64,000 bases of DNA from Methylotenera sp. (GTDB lineage: Bacteria; Pseudomonadota; Gammaproteobacteria; Burkholderiales; Methylophilaceae). The stretch spans positions 62,001-126,000 of the forward strand of contig JAUYAL010000046.1 of NCBI GenBank assembly GCA_030693535.1, written 5' to 3'. Both the position numbers and the translations under genes were made by a program. The notes under the pieces are model-generated. The model saw only the letters and a program-made list of their open reading frames with translations. It made no database searches and was not told where the DNA came from. This document shows, piece by piece, positions 36,860 to 45,246 of this stretch (the stretch's first letter is position 1; every line of letters starts with the position of its first letter).

Positions 36860-37771
36860 TTAAGCAAGTATAAGATACGTAAAAAACAAGATGACCGATA
36901 ACACCAAGTGGATAATTGACCAAAAATGGTAACTTGCTCTAAGTTCATGCGGGGCTTTAGCGGATATTAGAAATAGATGTTGCTCCATCGGTTTAGTGAG
37001 GGTAAAGCTCCCAGTATGTTCCTTCATTGTGTGTTTAGCTTGCACCTGTTTAATGGCATCTTGCCGTGCTAACTCCCACTCATCCATGTCAATTTGACCA
37101 TTTCTATTATGGTCATATCGGTTTAACAACTTATTCGGGCTTAATTTCAATTCAGCCAGTGTTGCACAGACATCTCGATTTATCGTTTCAATATTACCTT
37201 GTTCATGACGCGTGTCTAGCTGACCCAGCACATATAATGGCCTGCCCGCTGGCAAATATTCCTCTACATACCGGTGTTCATTTTTAAATAGCGTGCGCTT
37301 TTGAGCAAATACAACTTCTGCACCATTTGGATTAACCATACAAGTGCCGGTTTGGTCATCCAATTGAAAAGTAATGTCGCTCTCCGAATATTCCAAAAGC
37401 CTAGCATCAATGGCCTTCTTTGAATATGGATGATCAACGCGATTAGCATATACCCATGCCCGATACCACACACATGGAATACCATGATATGGCGTGTTTA
37501 ACGGTTTTTGTGTTGATGCCTTGCCATGCAGTTCAATGTACCCTTGTGCAGCTGCAGCAATTGTGGAAATAGGCGCCTCTGTGATTTTAAGTAATCGCCA
37601 AAAATTGAATAACGAAGCAAAAAAACTTAATATTAGTGCAATTGATAGCAACCAACTCCAAGTTTGCACATCTGACTTACTCAGATGCATTTGATAAGCC
37701 ACCACAAAAACGCCGCCTACCGTTGCCAATGCAGATAAATTAACAATGTCACCATTTAACTTACGAAACAT
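36860..37771 (-). CDS. GIDE-domain membrane protein with an EF-hand
   Basis: The 303-residue protein has two N-terminal hydrophobic helices (about 12-30 and 38-60). A GIDE-like domain about 80-200 has GIPCVWYRAWVY and FAQKRTLFKNEHRYVEEYLPAGRPLYVLGQLD. A single EF-hand loop near residue 215 reads DHNRNGQIDMDEW, with D-x-N-x-N-G-x-I-D-x-x-E ligands. A C-terminal helix ends the protein. GIDE is the extramembrane domain of eukaryotic MUL1 E3 ligases; bacterial versions lack a RING and pair with LemA, as here (lemA starts 92 bases upstream). Calcium binding is predicted only. Confidence 0.75.
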   Translation of the reverse strand: MFRKLNGDIVNLSALATVGGVFVVAYQMHLSKSDVQTWSWLLSIALILSFFASLFNFWRLLKITEAPISTIAAAAQGYIELHGKASTQKPLNTPYHGIPCVWYRAWVYANRVDHPYSKKAIDARLLEYSESDITFQLDDQTGTCMVNPNGAEVVFAQKRTLFKNEHRYVEEYLPAGRPLYVLGQLDTRHEQGNIETINRDVCATLAELKLSPNKLLNRYDHNRNGQIDMDEWELARQDAIKQVQAKHTMKEHTGSFTLTKPMEQHLFLISAKAPHELRASYHFWSIIHLVLSVILFFTYLILA

Positions 37772-37863
37772 TTACTGATTTCTTGAAAGAAATTACTGGG
37801 AAGTAATTTAGATATCTAAAGTAATGTAGAAAACCAAGGGCTGATTCTTTGTCAACGTTCTCA

Positions 37864-38427
37864 TTAACTCTTAAAACGAGCGTTCACATCTATATCACTT
37901 AATTCAGCAGAGGCGAATTTGAGCATTTCCGCACGTTTGAAATTAAATAACCCAGCTACAATCAAATCTGGAAACTGCTGAATTCGTACATTATTGTTAT
38001 TAACTGAATCATTATAGAATTCACGGCGATCTGCAATTTGGTTTTCTAAGCCAGTGATGCGCTGTTGTAAATTGATAAAAGTTTGATCTGCTTTTAAATC
38101 TGGATAATTTTCAGCCACTGCAAATAAGCCGCCCAAACTAGTAGTAAGTGCTGACTCAGCATCACTTAAACCAGCTATATCATGCATTTGACGAGCAGAA
38201 TCAACGCCCATACGTGCTTGAATGACTTTTTCTAATGTTTGCGCTTCATGTGTCATGTAAGCCTTACAAGTGTCTATCAACTTAGGCAGCTCGTCATTAC
38301 GTTGCTTCAGCAACACATCAATATTAGCCCAAGCTTTTTCAACATTGTTTTTAATACTGACCAAACTATTATAGGTAACCACCAAATACAAACCTATCAC
38401 TATCACCACTATCCAAAAAATCATCAT
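37864..38427 (-). CDS. lemA: LemA family protein
   Basis: The 187-residue protein has an N-terminal membrane anchor (about 1-20). The helical LemA domain has YNSLVSIKNNVEKAWANIDVLLKQRNDELPKLIDTCKAYM, and LENQIADRREFYNDSVNNNN in the last third. The topology is a short extracytoplasmic tail with a cytoplasmic helical bundle or the reverse. Function is unsettled. It forms a two-gene unit with the GIDE-domain gene, a common pairing in bacteria. Confidence 0.93.
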   Translation of the reverse strand: MMIFWIVVIVIGLYLVVTYNSLVSIKNNVEKAWANIDVLLKQRNDELPKLIDTCKAYMTHEAQTLEKVIQARMGVDSARQMHDIAGLSDAESALTTSLGGLFAVAENYPDLKADQTFINLQQRITGLENQIADRREFYNDSVNNNNVRIQQFPDLIVAGLFNFKRAEMLKFASAELSDIDVNARFKS

Positions 38428-38472
38428 GCCACCTTATATAAAACTAGATTATTGTTTACTATACTATATAGA

Positions 38473-39711
38473 TTAGGGCTTGCGATATATTGCATCACCT
38501 AGTACTTCAGGGCCAACTTTTTCCCAATATCGAGAAAAGCGTTTTAAACGTTTTTCGCTCACTTCTACGTCTGTAAATTTGGCGACCGGATGCCAATTCG
38601 GTAAAAACGGTGCGAGCAATTCTTTAACTTTAAGGTTTGGTGTGTCTTGTGTTATCAACTGACCCACACCTTTTTTCATTAGAATTTCATAAGTGTTACC
38701 CACCCAAATTTCTACCTGTTCCATTTCACTTAAACAGTCAGCGACAAACTGAAGCCGTTTAAGTGTCCATCTACCATGCAATTGTGGATCAAACACGAAA
38801 ATCTTAGGGAATGGCTGTTTGAGCAAAGCATGTGCGGCCGATAACATTTCATCATGGATAAAGACTGCAATTGTGGGAAAACTCGATACCGCATTTCTAG
38901 GTAAGGGTGTAATCACATATCTTTTTGCAATGGGCACCAAGGTTTTATTAAACAGCCTATCGTTTAAAACTTCGTAGCTTGCATCGAAAGGACATTTTGC
39001 TTGGCAGTTAGCGCAATATTTTTCACCAGTGTAACGACTTAAATTTTCTTTATTGAAAAAATATGGTTTTGAGCTAAAGGTAGAGGTTACCCATTGCCAT
39101 GAAAGATGGTTGCTCGCAAAATCACCATCTAGCAAGTGTAGTTCCAGCCAGTCCGCCGCCTCACGCCAGTCCATTTTTTGATAATGCACAATGTAACTAG
39201 CGAGCCACATACGCGCATGATTATGCAAATACCCAGTGGCATGCAACTCTTTCACGAAGCCATCAATACACGCTAAGCCAGTGACACCTTGTTTAACATC
39301 ATTACTCAAAGGTCCATGACCAATAGCGACTTTGGGTGGCTCCAATTCGCTATAAATTGCATTCCCTTTTGCAAACCACACTTTTCGCCAGTAATCTCTC
39401 CATGCTAACTCAAAAATTAATTTTTCCGCATCTGCACCAAATTGTTTTTTTACAGAATCGAAAGTTTCACTTAAAGTGAGGCAACCATGACGCAAATATG
39501 GTGATAAATGTGTGACCGCGCCATTCAAAAAATTACGATTCTTATTGTAGGCAACCGCATCAATACTATGGAGCTTTTTAAGCCCATTGAGACGACCTCC
39601 CACCCAACTATCACCTAGATCCACACCTTTTGCAGATGAAAATATACGTTTAACGTAATGTAATCGCTCATTGCGATCAGATGGCATCATAAGTTTTTGT
39701 GAAGATTCCAT
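38473..39711 (-). CDS. Photolyase/cryptochrome-like protein with reversed domain order
   Basis: The 412-residue protein starts with the helical FAD-binding domain of photolyases (about 40-240): THLSPYLRHGCLTL, FELAWRDYWRKVW, ELHATGYLHNHARMWLASYIV, LLDGDFASNHLSWQWVTSTFSSKPY. A Cys group (CANCQAKC) follows. The C-terminal region about 275-375 looks like the alpha/beta photolyase domain, normally N-terminal: TIAVFIHDE, KIFVFDPQLHG, RLQFVADCLSEM, VEIWVGNTYEIL. The usual N-terminal alpha/beta domain is absent before the FAD domain. Probable role is FAD-dependent DNA repair or light sensing; the order change is read directly from motifs. Confidence 0.75.
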   Translation of the reverse strand: MESSQKLMMPSDRNERLHYVKRIFSSAKGVDLGDSWVGGRLNGLKKLHSIDAVAYNKNRNFLNGAVTHLSPYLRHGCLTLSETFDSVKKQFGADAEKLIFELAWRDYWRKVWFAKGNAIYSELEPPKVAIGHGPLSNDVKQGVTGLACIDGFVKELHATGYLHNHARMWLASYIVHYQKMDWREAADWLELHLLDGDFASNHLSWQWVTSTFSSKPYFFNKENLSRYTGEKYCANCQAKCPFDASYEVLNDRLFNKTLVPIAKRYVITPLPRNAVSSFPTIAVFIHDEMLSAAHALLKQPFPKIFVFDPQLHGRWTLKRLQFVADCLSEMEQVEIWVGNTYEILMKKGVGQLITQDTPNLKVKELLAPFLPNWHPVAKFTDVEVSEKRLKRFSRYWEKVGPEVLGDAIYRKP

Positions 39712-39857
39712 TTAAAAATCCTTACTAATTAATGCTAGTGTACTATTTCTTAGTCTTCTATATGTATGATTTTTTCCATAAAATTTTATCTTAAAAAGCT
39801 AAATTCTTATGCCATAATAAACTAATAAAATATTGTGTCATCTTAAAAAGGAAAAAC

Positions 39858-40301
39858 ATGATTGAAGCAATGTGGTTATGGGGCGCGGTAGGTTTGATTT
39901 TACTTGCTGCAGAAATGGCAACTGGTACTTTTTATATTTTGTGGTTTGGTGTTGCAGCATTATGTGTTGCTATTGCTATGTGGCTGTTTCCTAGCATGCC
40001 AGTGGCCTATCAATTTGCCATTTATGCGGCTTTATCACTTGGTTCTTTAGCTATATGGCGGCGCTATTACAAAAACACCTCTACTGATTCCCGTGTAGGT
40101 CAATCTCAGGGTGAGGAAATTGGGCGAGTCGGCACTGTGATTGAAACAGTTAGCTTAAAACAAAATGGTAAAATTCGCTTTGCACAAGGCCTAATGGGTA
40201 GCCGTGAATGGGATGCTATTTCTGAAGAAACGATTGAAGCTGGAAGCGACGCAACAGTGGTTGCTGTCGTGGGCAATGCATTAAAAATCTCAACAAAGTA
40301 A
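39858..40301 (+). CDS. NfeD family protein
   Basis: The 147-residue protein has two or three hydrophobic helices (about 5-70). A C-terminal OB-fold NfeD domain follows (GRVGTVIETVSLKQNGKIRF, GSREWDAIS). NfeD proteins partner with SPFH/stomatin proteins, and the next gene, 38 bases on, is one. AAAAAGGAAA precedes the ATG. Confidence 0.9.
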   Translation: MIEAMWLWGAVGLILLAAEMATGTFYILWFGVAALCVAIAMWLFPSMPVAYQFAIYAALSLGSLAIWRRYYKNTSTDSRVGQSQGEEIGRVGTVIETVSLKQNGKIRFAQGLMGSREWDAISEETIEAGSDATVVAVVGNALKISTK

Positions 40302-40339
40302 TATATATTAATTTTAAAACCTGTATTTAGGAAAACACT

Positions 40340-41182
40340 ATGACCGAATTTAGCTTTGTACTGATATTTTTAGCAATCATTGCCATTATAAAAGGGGTGC
40401 GCATTGTGCCTCAAGGTGAAGAATGGGTAGTTGAGCGACTAGGTAAATTTGCTGGCGTACTTAGCCCTGGCTTGCATGTAATTAACCCGATTTTCACGAA
40501 AGTAAGTTATAAAGTCACTACCAAAGATATTATTTTAGACATACCAGAGCAAGAGGTAATCACACGAGATAATGCGGTGATTCTAGCTAATGCTATTGCT
40601 TTCATTAAAGTATCAAATATTGAACGTGCGGTGTATAGCATTGAAAACTTTAGAGAAGCGATGCGCAATATGGTACAAACCAGCCTCCGTTCAATTATTG
40701 GTGGTATGGATTTGAACCAAGCGCTGACTTCACGTGACCGCATCAAAGCGGAGCTTAAAACAGCCATTGCCGATGAAGCGCAAGATTGGGGCTTAACTGT
40801 TAAATCTGTCGAGATTCAAGACATCAAGCCATCATCCAACATGCAAGATGCCATGGAGAGACAAGCTGCTGCAGAACGTGAGCGTGTGGCCGTGGTAACG
40901 GAAGCTGAAGGTGCAAAACAATCGTTAATCTTAAATGCTGAAGCACGCTTAGAAGCGGCTAGAAAAGATGCTGAAGCGCAAATGGTCGCTGCAAAAGCTT
41001 CTGCAGAATCCATTAAATTCATCACTGAAGCAGTAAAAGAAAATAATGCTTCTGCTATGTTCTTACTGGGTGACCGCTACATCACCGCTTTACAAAAAAT
41101 GTCATCATCTGAGAATAGCAAAATTATTGTTATGCCAGGGGATTTAGTCGGTGCGGTTAAGAGCTTAGTAGGTGGCAAATAA
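40340..41182 (+). CDS. SPFH/band-7 membrane protein (QmcA/stomatin-like)
   Basis: The 280-residue protein has an N-terminal membrane hairpin and an SPFH domain (RIVPQGEEWVVERLGKFAGVLSPGLHVINPIF). A heptad-rich Ala/Glu coiled coil covers about 170-230 (MQDAMERQAAAERERVAVVTEAEGAKQSL). It organises membrane microdomains with its NfeD partner and may bind FtsH-type proteases (family knowledge). It is convergent with the MoeB-like gene; the ends lie one base apart. Confidence 0.93.
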   Translation: MTEFSFVLIFLAIIAIIKGVRIVPQGEEWVVERLGKFAGVLSPGLHVINPIFTKVSYKVTTKDIILDIPEQEVITRDNAVILANAIAFIKVSNIERAVYSIENFREAMRNMVQTSLRSIIGGMDLNQALTSRDRIKAELKTAIADEAQDWGLTVKSVEIQDIKPSSNMQDAMERQAAAERERVAVVTEAEGAKQSLILNAEARLEAARKDAEAQMVAAKASAESIKFITEAVKENNASAMFLLGDRYITALQKMSSSENSKIIVMPGDLVGAVKSLVGGK

Positions 41183-41183
41183 T

Positions 41184-41942
41184 TTAGGCTGAGCAAACAA
41201 CGCAAGCTGGGTCTCGGCTCAGTTTGATTGTACGCCACACCATAGAGAGTGCATCTAACAACAGCAAGCGTCCTTGTAAACTATCGCCAATATCCATCAA
41301 CAATTTCAGCGCCTCTGCGGCTTGGGTTGTGCCTATCATGCCTACGAGTGGTGCAAACACACCATTAGTAGCGCAGCGCATTTCATTATCTTCACCAGTC
41401 GTTTCACTAGCATCTGGAAATAAACAGTGATAGCAAGGACTAGTGCTATTACGCATATCGTAGACGGTGATTTGCCCCTCAAAGCCAATCGCCGCACCAG
41501 ACACCAGTGGTTTTTTTAAATTCACGCATAGTCTGTTTAAGGCGTAACGCGTGGAAAAATTATCGCTGCAATCAATCACCACATCGGCTTCTGAAACTAA
41601 TGCTGAAAGCTCATCTTCTGTTGATTTTCGCTGAATTGTTTGTACTTTTACTTCAGGGTTAATTTCATAAATAGCTTGTTGCGCAGAAACCGCCTTATTG
41701 ATACCCACACTCAGTGTGCTATGAATAATTTGGCGCTGTAGATTAGTTAAATCCACCACATCAAAATCACAAATCGTCAACCTACCCACACCACTAGCAG
41801 CCAAATATAAAGCTACTGGTGAGCCTAAGCCACCCGCCCCGACAATAAGCGCATGACTATTAACTAACCTATCTTGGCCTTCGTAAGCAATTTGGGGGAG
41901 GAGTATGTGGCGACTGTAACGGAGGAGTTGGCTGTCGTTCAT
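41184..41942 (-). CDS. moeB: ThiF/MoeB-family E1-like adenylyltransferase
   Basis: The 252-residue protein has an ATP-binding motif, VGAGGLGSPVALYLAASGVG, then DVVDLTNLQRQ. The zinc-binding Cys pairs are CYHC and CVVC near the C-terminus. It adenylates the C-terminal Gly of MoaD or ThiS. The catalytic Cys region CATNGVFAPLVG is present. thiS is elsewhere in this window without thiF, so this enzyme could serve both pathways (inference). It begins three bases after the last prepilin gene, so it is probably co-transcribed with the pilus locus. Confidence 0.88.
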   Translation of the reverse strand: MNDSQLLRYSRHILLPQIAYEGQDRLVNSHALIVGAGGLGSPVALYLAASGVGRLTICDFDVVDLTNLQRQIIHSTLSVGINKAVSAQQAIYEINPEVKVQTIQRKSTEDELSALVSEADVVIDCSDNFSTRYALNRLCVNLKKPLVSGAAIGFEGQITVYDMRNSTSPCYHCLFPDASETTGEDNEMRCATNGVFAPLVGMIGTTQAAEALKLLMDIGDSLQGRLLLLDALSMVWRTIKLSRDPACVVCSA

Positions 41943-41945
41943 AGA

Positions 41946-42698
41946 TTAAGGTAGCTTTCCAACAGTCACCATTTTAGACAAGTACGTGTTGGGCGATATC
42001 CAGACAATTATGTCATCATACTGACCATAAGTTGTAGATATATCGTCTCCAAACTCTCTAGACACCAATACAGTGCCGTCACCGATATTATTTGTTTTTT
42101 CATCATCGTTATTTACTGACGTATCAGTCAGTAAAATTCCTTCATTACTCGTACCTCCATAGCCATTTTTACCATGAGAAATAACAGCAACAGGTATATC
42201 GTTAGCATTTGATAAGTTGATCAATCCTCCTGCGCCATTACGAGTTTGTATCGTAATATCTCTTGCTATTGGGGGCGATAAAGTTATAACTGGCGGAGAG
42301 CTTGAGTAGGCAGGAGTCACAGAATATCGATAAAGGCGGTTCCAACTATCAGTTTTCTTTACGCCTAATTCCGCCCAGGGTAAAAATCCTACCCTATTTG
42401 TGCAAATACCGGTAGCTACGATGCGATCTTCAGCGCCATTAGCTGAGGAAATTGCAGGACAAGGTAAATAGCCGCGTGAAAGAGCGTAGCCCATCAATGC
42501 CTCTCTAATTTCCTCCATTGACTGCCTTGTTTGAGCGTAATCTCTTTGATCTACTTGCGCTGAAAGAGAAACTAGTAGCCCTCCCAACGTGATTCCAACA
42601 ATCACCAAGACTATCGCCATCTCCACCAATGTGAAGCCAAGCTGATTCATCCTCGCAGCCATTCGCTTAAACCTAAATGTATTTGTATTAGAAATCAT
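41946..42698 (-). CDS. Type IV prepilin-like protein (minor pseudopilin)
   Basis: The 250-residue protein has a prepilin leader ending MNQLG and the mature start FTLVEMAIVLVIVGITLGGLLVSL, with the conserved Glu5. The globular part has YLPCPAISSANGAEDR and GFLPWAELGVKKTDSWNRLYRYSV, a domain shared with the preceding PilX-like protein. PilD-type peptidase would cut before Phe. The start overlaps the stop of the upstream reading frame (ATGA). It is the last pilus gene before the MoeB-like gene. Confidence 0.85.
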   Translation of the reverse strand: MISNTNTFRFKRMAARMNQLGFTLVEMAIVLVIVGITLGGLLVSLSAQVDQRDYAQTRQSMEEIREALMGYALSRGYLPCPAISSANGAEDRIVATGICTNRVGFLPWAELGVKKTDSWNRLYRYSVTPAYSSSPPVITLSPPIARDITIQTRNGAGGLINLSNANDIPVAVISHGKNGYGGTSNEGILLTDTSVNNDDEKTNNIGDGTVLVSREFGDDISTTYGQYDDIIVWISPNTYLSKMVTVGKLP

Positions 42699-43600
42699 GG
42701 CACGCTTACTGAAAAATCGTTAAAAGTATTATTGTGCTGAATCAGGGGTAAGCGTATATATGTATCATCTAGTGGAGTCAAATTATCCTGATCCAAATAA
42801 TTGGACTCCAAAGTTTTGTTCGTATTTGGTGTTCTAACTTGCGTTCCAATTGCGGGACCTGTAACTATTACGATCAATTCTTTTGGACTTGGTATTATCG
42901 CGCCATTTAACGTCAATATCCCATGAGCATAAAAAACATGTTCTCTCCATCCATTTTGCTGAAACCAATTATTATTGCTAGTGCCATTTAAAATAGATGT
43001 GGAATCCCAATCTGGTGCTGGGTTTACTGGAATACGACCTCGATTAATTGCGACATTTGGCGGACATAGTGTAGCTCCTATATTAACTAATAAGCAATCA
43101 TCATCTGAAAAACTAGCTGGAGAAGGATAAACTGTATTTGCGAGTTTATAAGTCGAAACCGCATCTTTTACTTCTGCAGCGACAAGTGGCCCAATTGCAT
43201 TCATCATGTCAGAACGAGAAATCACTATTAATTGATCGTTAATTATTGTTGTACCACTGGCATCATGCATCCCGCCTTTTATAAAACCATTTGCCCCAGC
43301 ATCAACAAAATCTGCATTATCTTCTCCTAATGCGTTATCTAAATAGTGAGTTGCATTGTTTTCGTTGGCTAGTATTCGAGATTGCTCCATAGTATCTTGG
43401 CGGATAATTGGCTTTCCAACTGAAATTACAACTGCAACCGCACCTGAAGACGAAGTCGCATCGTGCAGCAAATTACCAACTCCATCCCTTATCGACAAAG
43501 TGCCTAAAGTATCGCTATTGAGCGGAAATGCTCGATCTTCTTCTTTGAAGCTATTTGAAACTGCATACCACAAGCGATCGCCATTACCATCGTATATCAT
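42695..43600 (-). pseudogene. C-terminal portion of PilX/MshP-like pilus protein, out of frame with its N-terminus
   Basis: The 301-codon frame begins IYDGNGDRLWYAVSNSFK, the expected continuation of the upstream frame, which ends GRLPWKTLGLHD. In related proteins the blocks GRLPWxTLGLxD and DGxGxRLWYAVS are contiguous. The two frames overlap by 17 bases and are offset by one frame, with no slippery heptamer at the junction. Either a frameshift broke a roughly 430-residue protein, or a sequencing error did. An ATG within the overlap (43600) could allow separate translation by coupling. Confidence 0.65.
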
Positions 43601-43991
43601 GAAGACCCAGCGTCTTCCAAGGCAACCGCCCTAGGCGTGAAGCTTGTCCAGTAGTGCCTGTACTATTTCCACAGGAAGTTTCAGCAACCCCATCATTATT
43701 AGTATCTGGGCATGGTAAATCTCCCGGGCGACGACAACTAGCAGGATTAGGACTACCAGCACAATCTGCATGAGAAAGATTTACTGATGTTGCGTAGCTT
43801 AACAAAGCCACTTTGGCTTCCGATAAGACCTCTGACGTTTTTTTGTCGCGTTCAAATTTTGCATTATTTCCGCTTATCATCGAAAACAATACTGTCGAAG
43901 CCGAGATAAGTAAAATTAACATCAAGATGAGAAGTGCCACACCTTGTTGAGTATGACAATCATTGCATTGATTTTTCATCACCATCATCAA
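43584..43991 (-). pseudogene. N-terminal portion of PilX/MshP-like pilus protein
   Basis: The 135-codon frame has a PilX-type hydrophobic N-terminus (QQGVALLILMLILLISASTVLFSMISG). A LPCPDTNNDGVAETSCGN region follows, shared with the neighbouring prepilin. It ends soon after GRLPWKTLGL, where the remainder of the protein continues in another frame. It overlaps the mshK-like gene by about 30 bases; several ATG codons (43991 to 43979) are possible starts. Confidence 0.65.
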
Positions 43992-44616
43992 TTACACCTG
44001 CGTCTTCCAAATTCAACCTTTTTGCTTTTTCTACCACTTGCATTTCAACAATCTGGTTGGTTTCTGGTTCGTACCTTTGCCCCGCTTTGAGTCGAATGTG
44101 CTTGCCACTGGCGGGTATTTTTACATCAACTCCCTCAGTGCTTGCACCTTTTTGAGAGAATCCGCGATTATTTAATCGGCCAATTTTTACATTATCTACT
44201 GCGCTATTTTCTTGTACGGCTTTGTTGTTTATCCATAACGTACTTTTTCCATCACTGCGTTTTACATAGCCTTGTAAAGTGATGGGTTCAGTTGGTGTAG
44301 CAGACTCTAAATTTAATGCAGCTTCTGGTAGCGCCTCTGGCGTACCGATAGGCTTTAATTTTTGATTTTGCCTTAGAATATTCAGGTTACTGCGCTCGTT
44401 TGGTTTGCTAAATAATCGACCAAATTCGCTATTAGGTTCTGCTTGAATTTGTGCCGCCATTACGCTACTAAACAAACCTATTAATAAGCCTGTAAGTATT
44501 TTAAAGGTTTTTATAGGTTGCAGACGTTGCGCCCCCACACCAACCCACCCCCCCTTTGTTAGGGAGAGTGAGTGGGTTAGTGTGGAGATAAATAATTTAA
44601 TTGCCCTTTGCATCAT
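43960..44616 (-). CDS. MshK-like pilus assembly protein
   Basis: The 218-codon frame's ATG overlaps the stop of the MshJ-like gene. A signal-like helix comes late, at about residues 36-55 (FKILTGLLIGLFSSVMAA), behind an odd N-terminal extension THSLSLTKGGWVGVGA that is read from a palindromic DNA repeat at about 44525-44590. The mature part has ITLQGYVKRSDGKSTLWINNKAV and IRLKAGQRYEPETNQIVE. This resembles MshK/PilP-type periplasmic proteins that dock on the secretin. Assignment rests on locus position and this pattern. Confidence 0.6.
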   Translation of the reverse strand: MMQRAIKLFISTLTHSLSLTKGGWVGVGAQRLQPIKTFKILTGLLIGLFSSVMAAQIQAEPNSEFGRLFSKPNERSNLNILRQNQKLKPIGTPEALPEAALNLESATPTEPITLQGYVKRSDGKSTLWINNKAVQENSAVDNVKIGRLNNRGFSQKGASTEGVDVKIPASGKHIRLKAGQRYEPETNQIVEMQVVEKAKRLNLEDAGVIDDGDEKSMQ

Positions 44617-45239
44617 TGCGTTACCACGCGAATAGGCGCTGGCTCACGCAGAGTTAGCCAATCTAACTCACATTTAGCATGTAAGTTTGGCGTCAACTGG
44701 TTACTTAACACGCCACCTAAATTCAGTCTTGTCATTTCACAATCACGTAGCATAAAAACCTCACCATTTTTTTTGCCTATTGCTTCTGTTAAATGCAGTA
44801 TATCTTCCTCATGCAACATATCAAGATCTAGCGTCATGACGGATCGATTGAATGCAAAGCCACCCACATTGCTTGCAAAGCTTGGCTTGTATAGCTCTTG
44901 TAAACCAATGCTATAGTTAATACTGAATAGCTTATAGTTCTTGTGTTGTGTACGCAAATCACTTACCCAATCTAATCGCCGTTCTTCACCCACAAAACCT
45001 TTATTAATAAGTGCTTGGTAGCGTGGCAAATATTCCACTATCGTTTCTTTTTCTATACCTGATGATTGAAAACGTTGCTTGGCTGAATTAAGCAAATTCT
45101 GCTGCTTTTGCATGGCTTGTGCTTGCTGACTACTATAGTTTTGCGCTAACGCAATCAAGGCAAAAACTACAATAACTGCTACCACTAAAACAATTAAAGT
45201 AGTTTGCAGTTTTTGCCAATCTTGTTTTTCTAATTTCAT
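44613..45239 (-). CDS. MshJ/PilO-like pilus assembly protein
   Basis: The 208-residue bitopic protein has a short cytoplasmic start, one membrane helix (about 13-33), a coiled-coil stretch rich in Gln and Lys, and a periplasmic alpha/beta domain. This is PilO/MshJ topology, part of the inner-membrane alignment complex. It starts 7 bases after the MshI-like gene ends and overlaps the MshK-like gene. Sequence similarity to MshJ is weak by eye, so position carries weight. Confidence 0.65.
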   Translation of the reverse strand: MKLEKQDWQKLQTTLIVLVVAVIVVFALIALAQNYSSQQAQAMQKQQNLLNSAKQRFQSSGIEKETIVEYLPRYQALINKGFVGEERRLDWVSDLRTQHKNYKLFSINYSIGLQELYKPSFASNVGGFAFNRSVMTLDLDMLHEEDILHLTEAIGKKNGEVFMLRDCEMTRLNLGGVLSNQLTPNLHAKCELDWLTLREPAPIRVVTQ

Positions 45240-45246
45240 GGCTGTT

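Noticed and set aside
43584..43991. CNDCH near the N-terminus of the PilX-like frame looks like a c-type heme motif.
   Set aside because: It lies in the prepilin-type leader before the hydrophobic helix, so it is not periplasmic before cleavage; a chance match.
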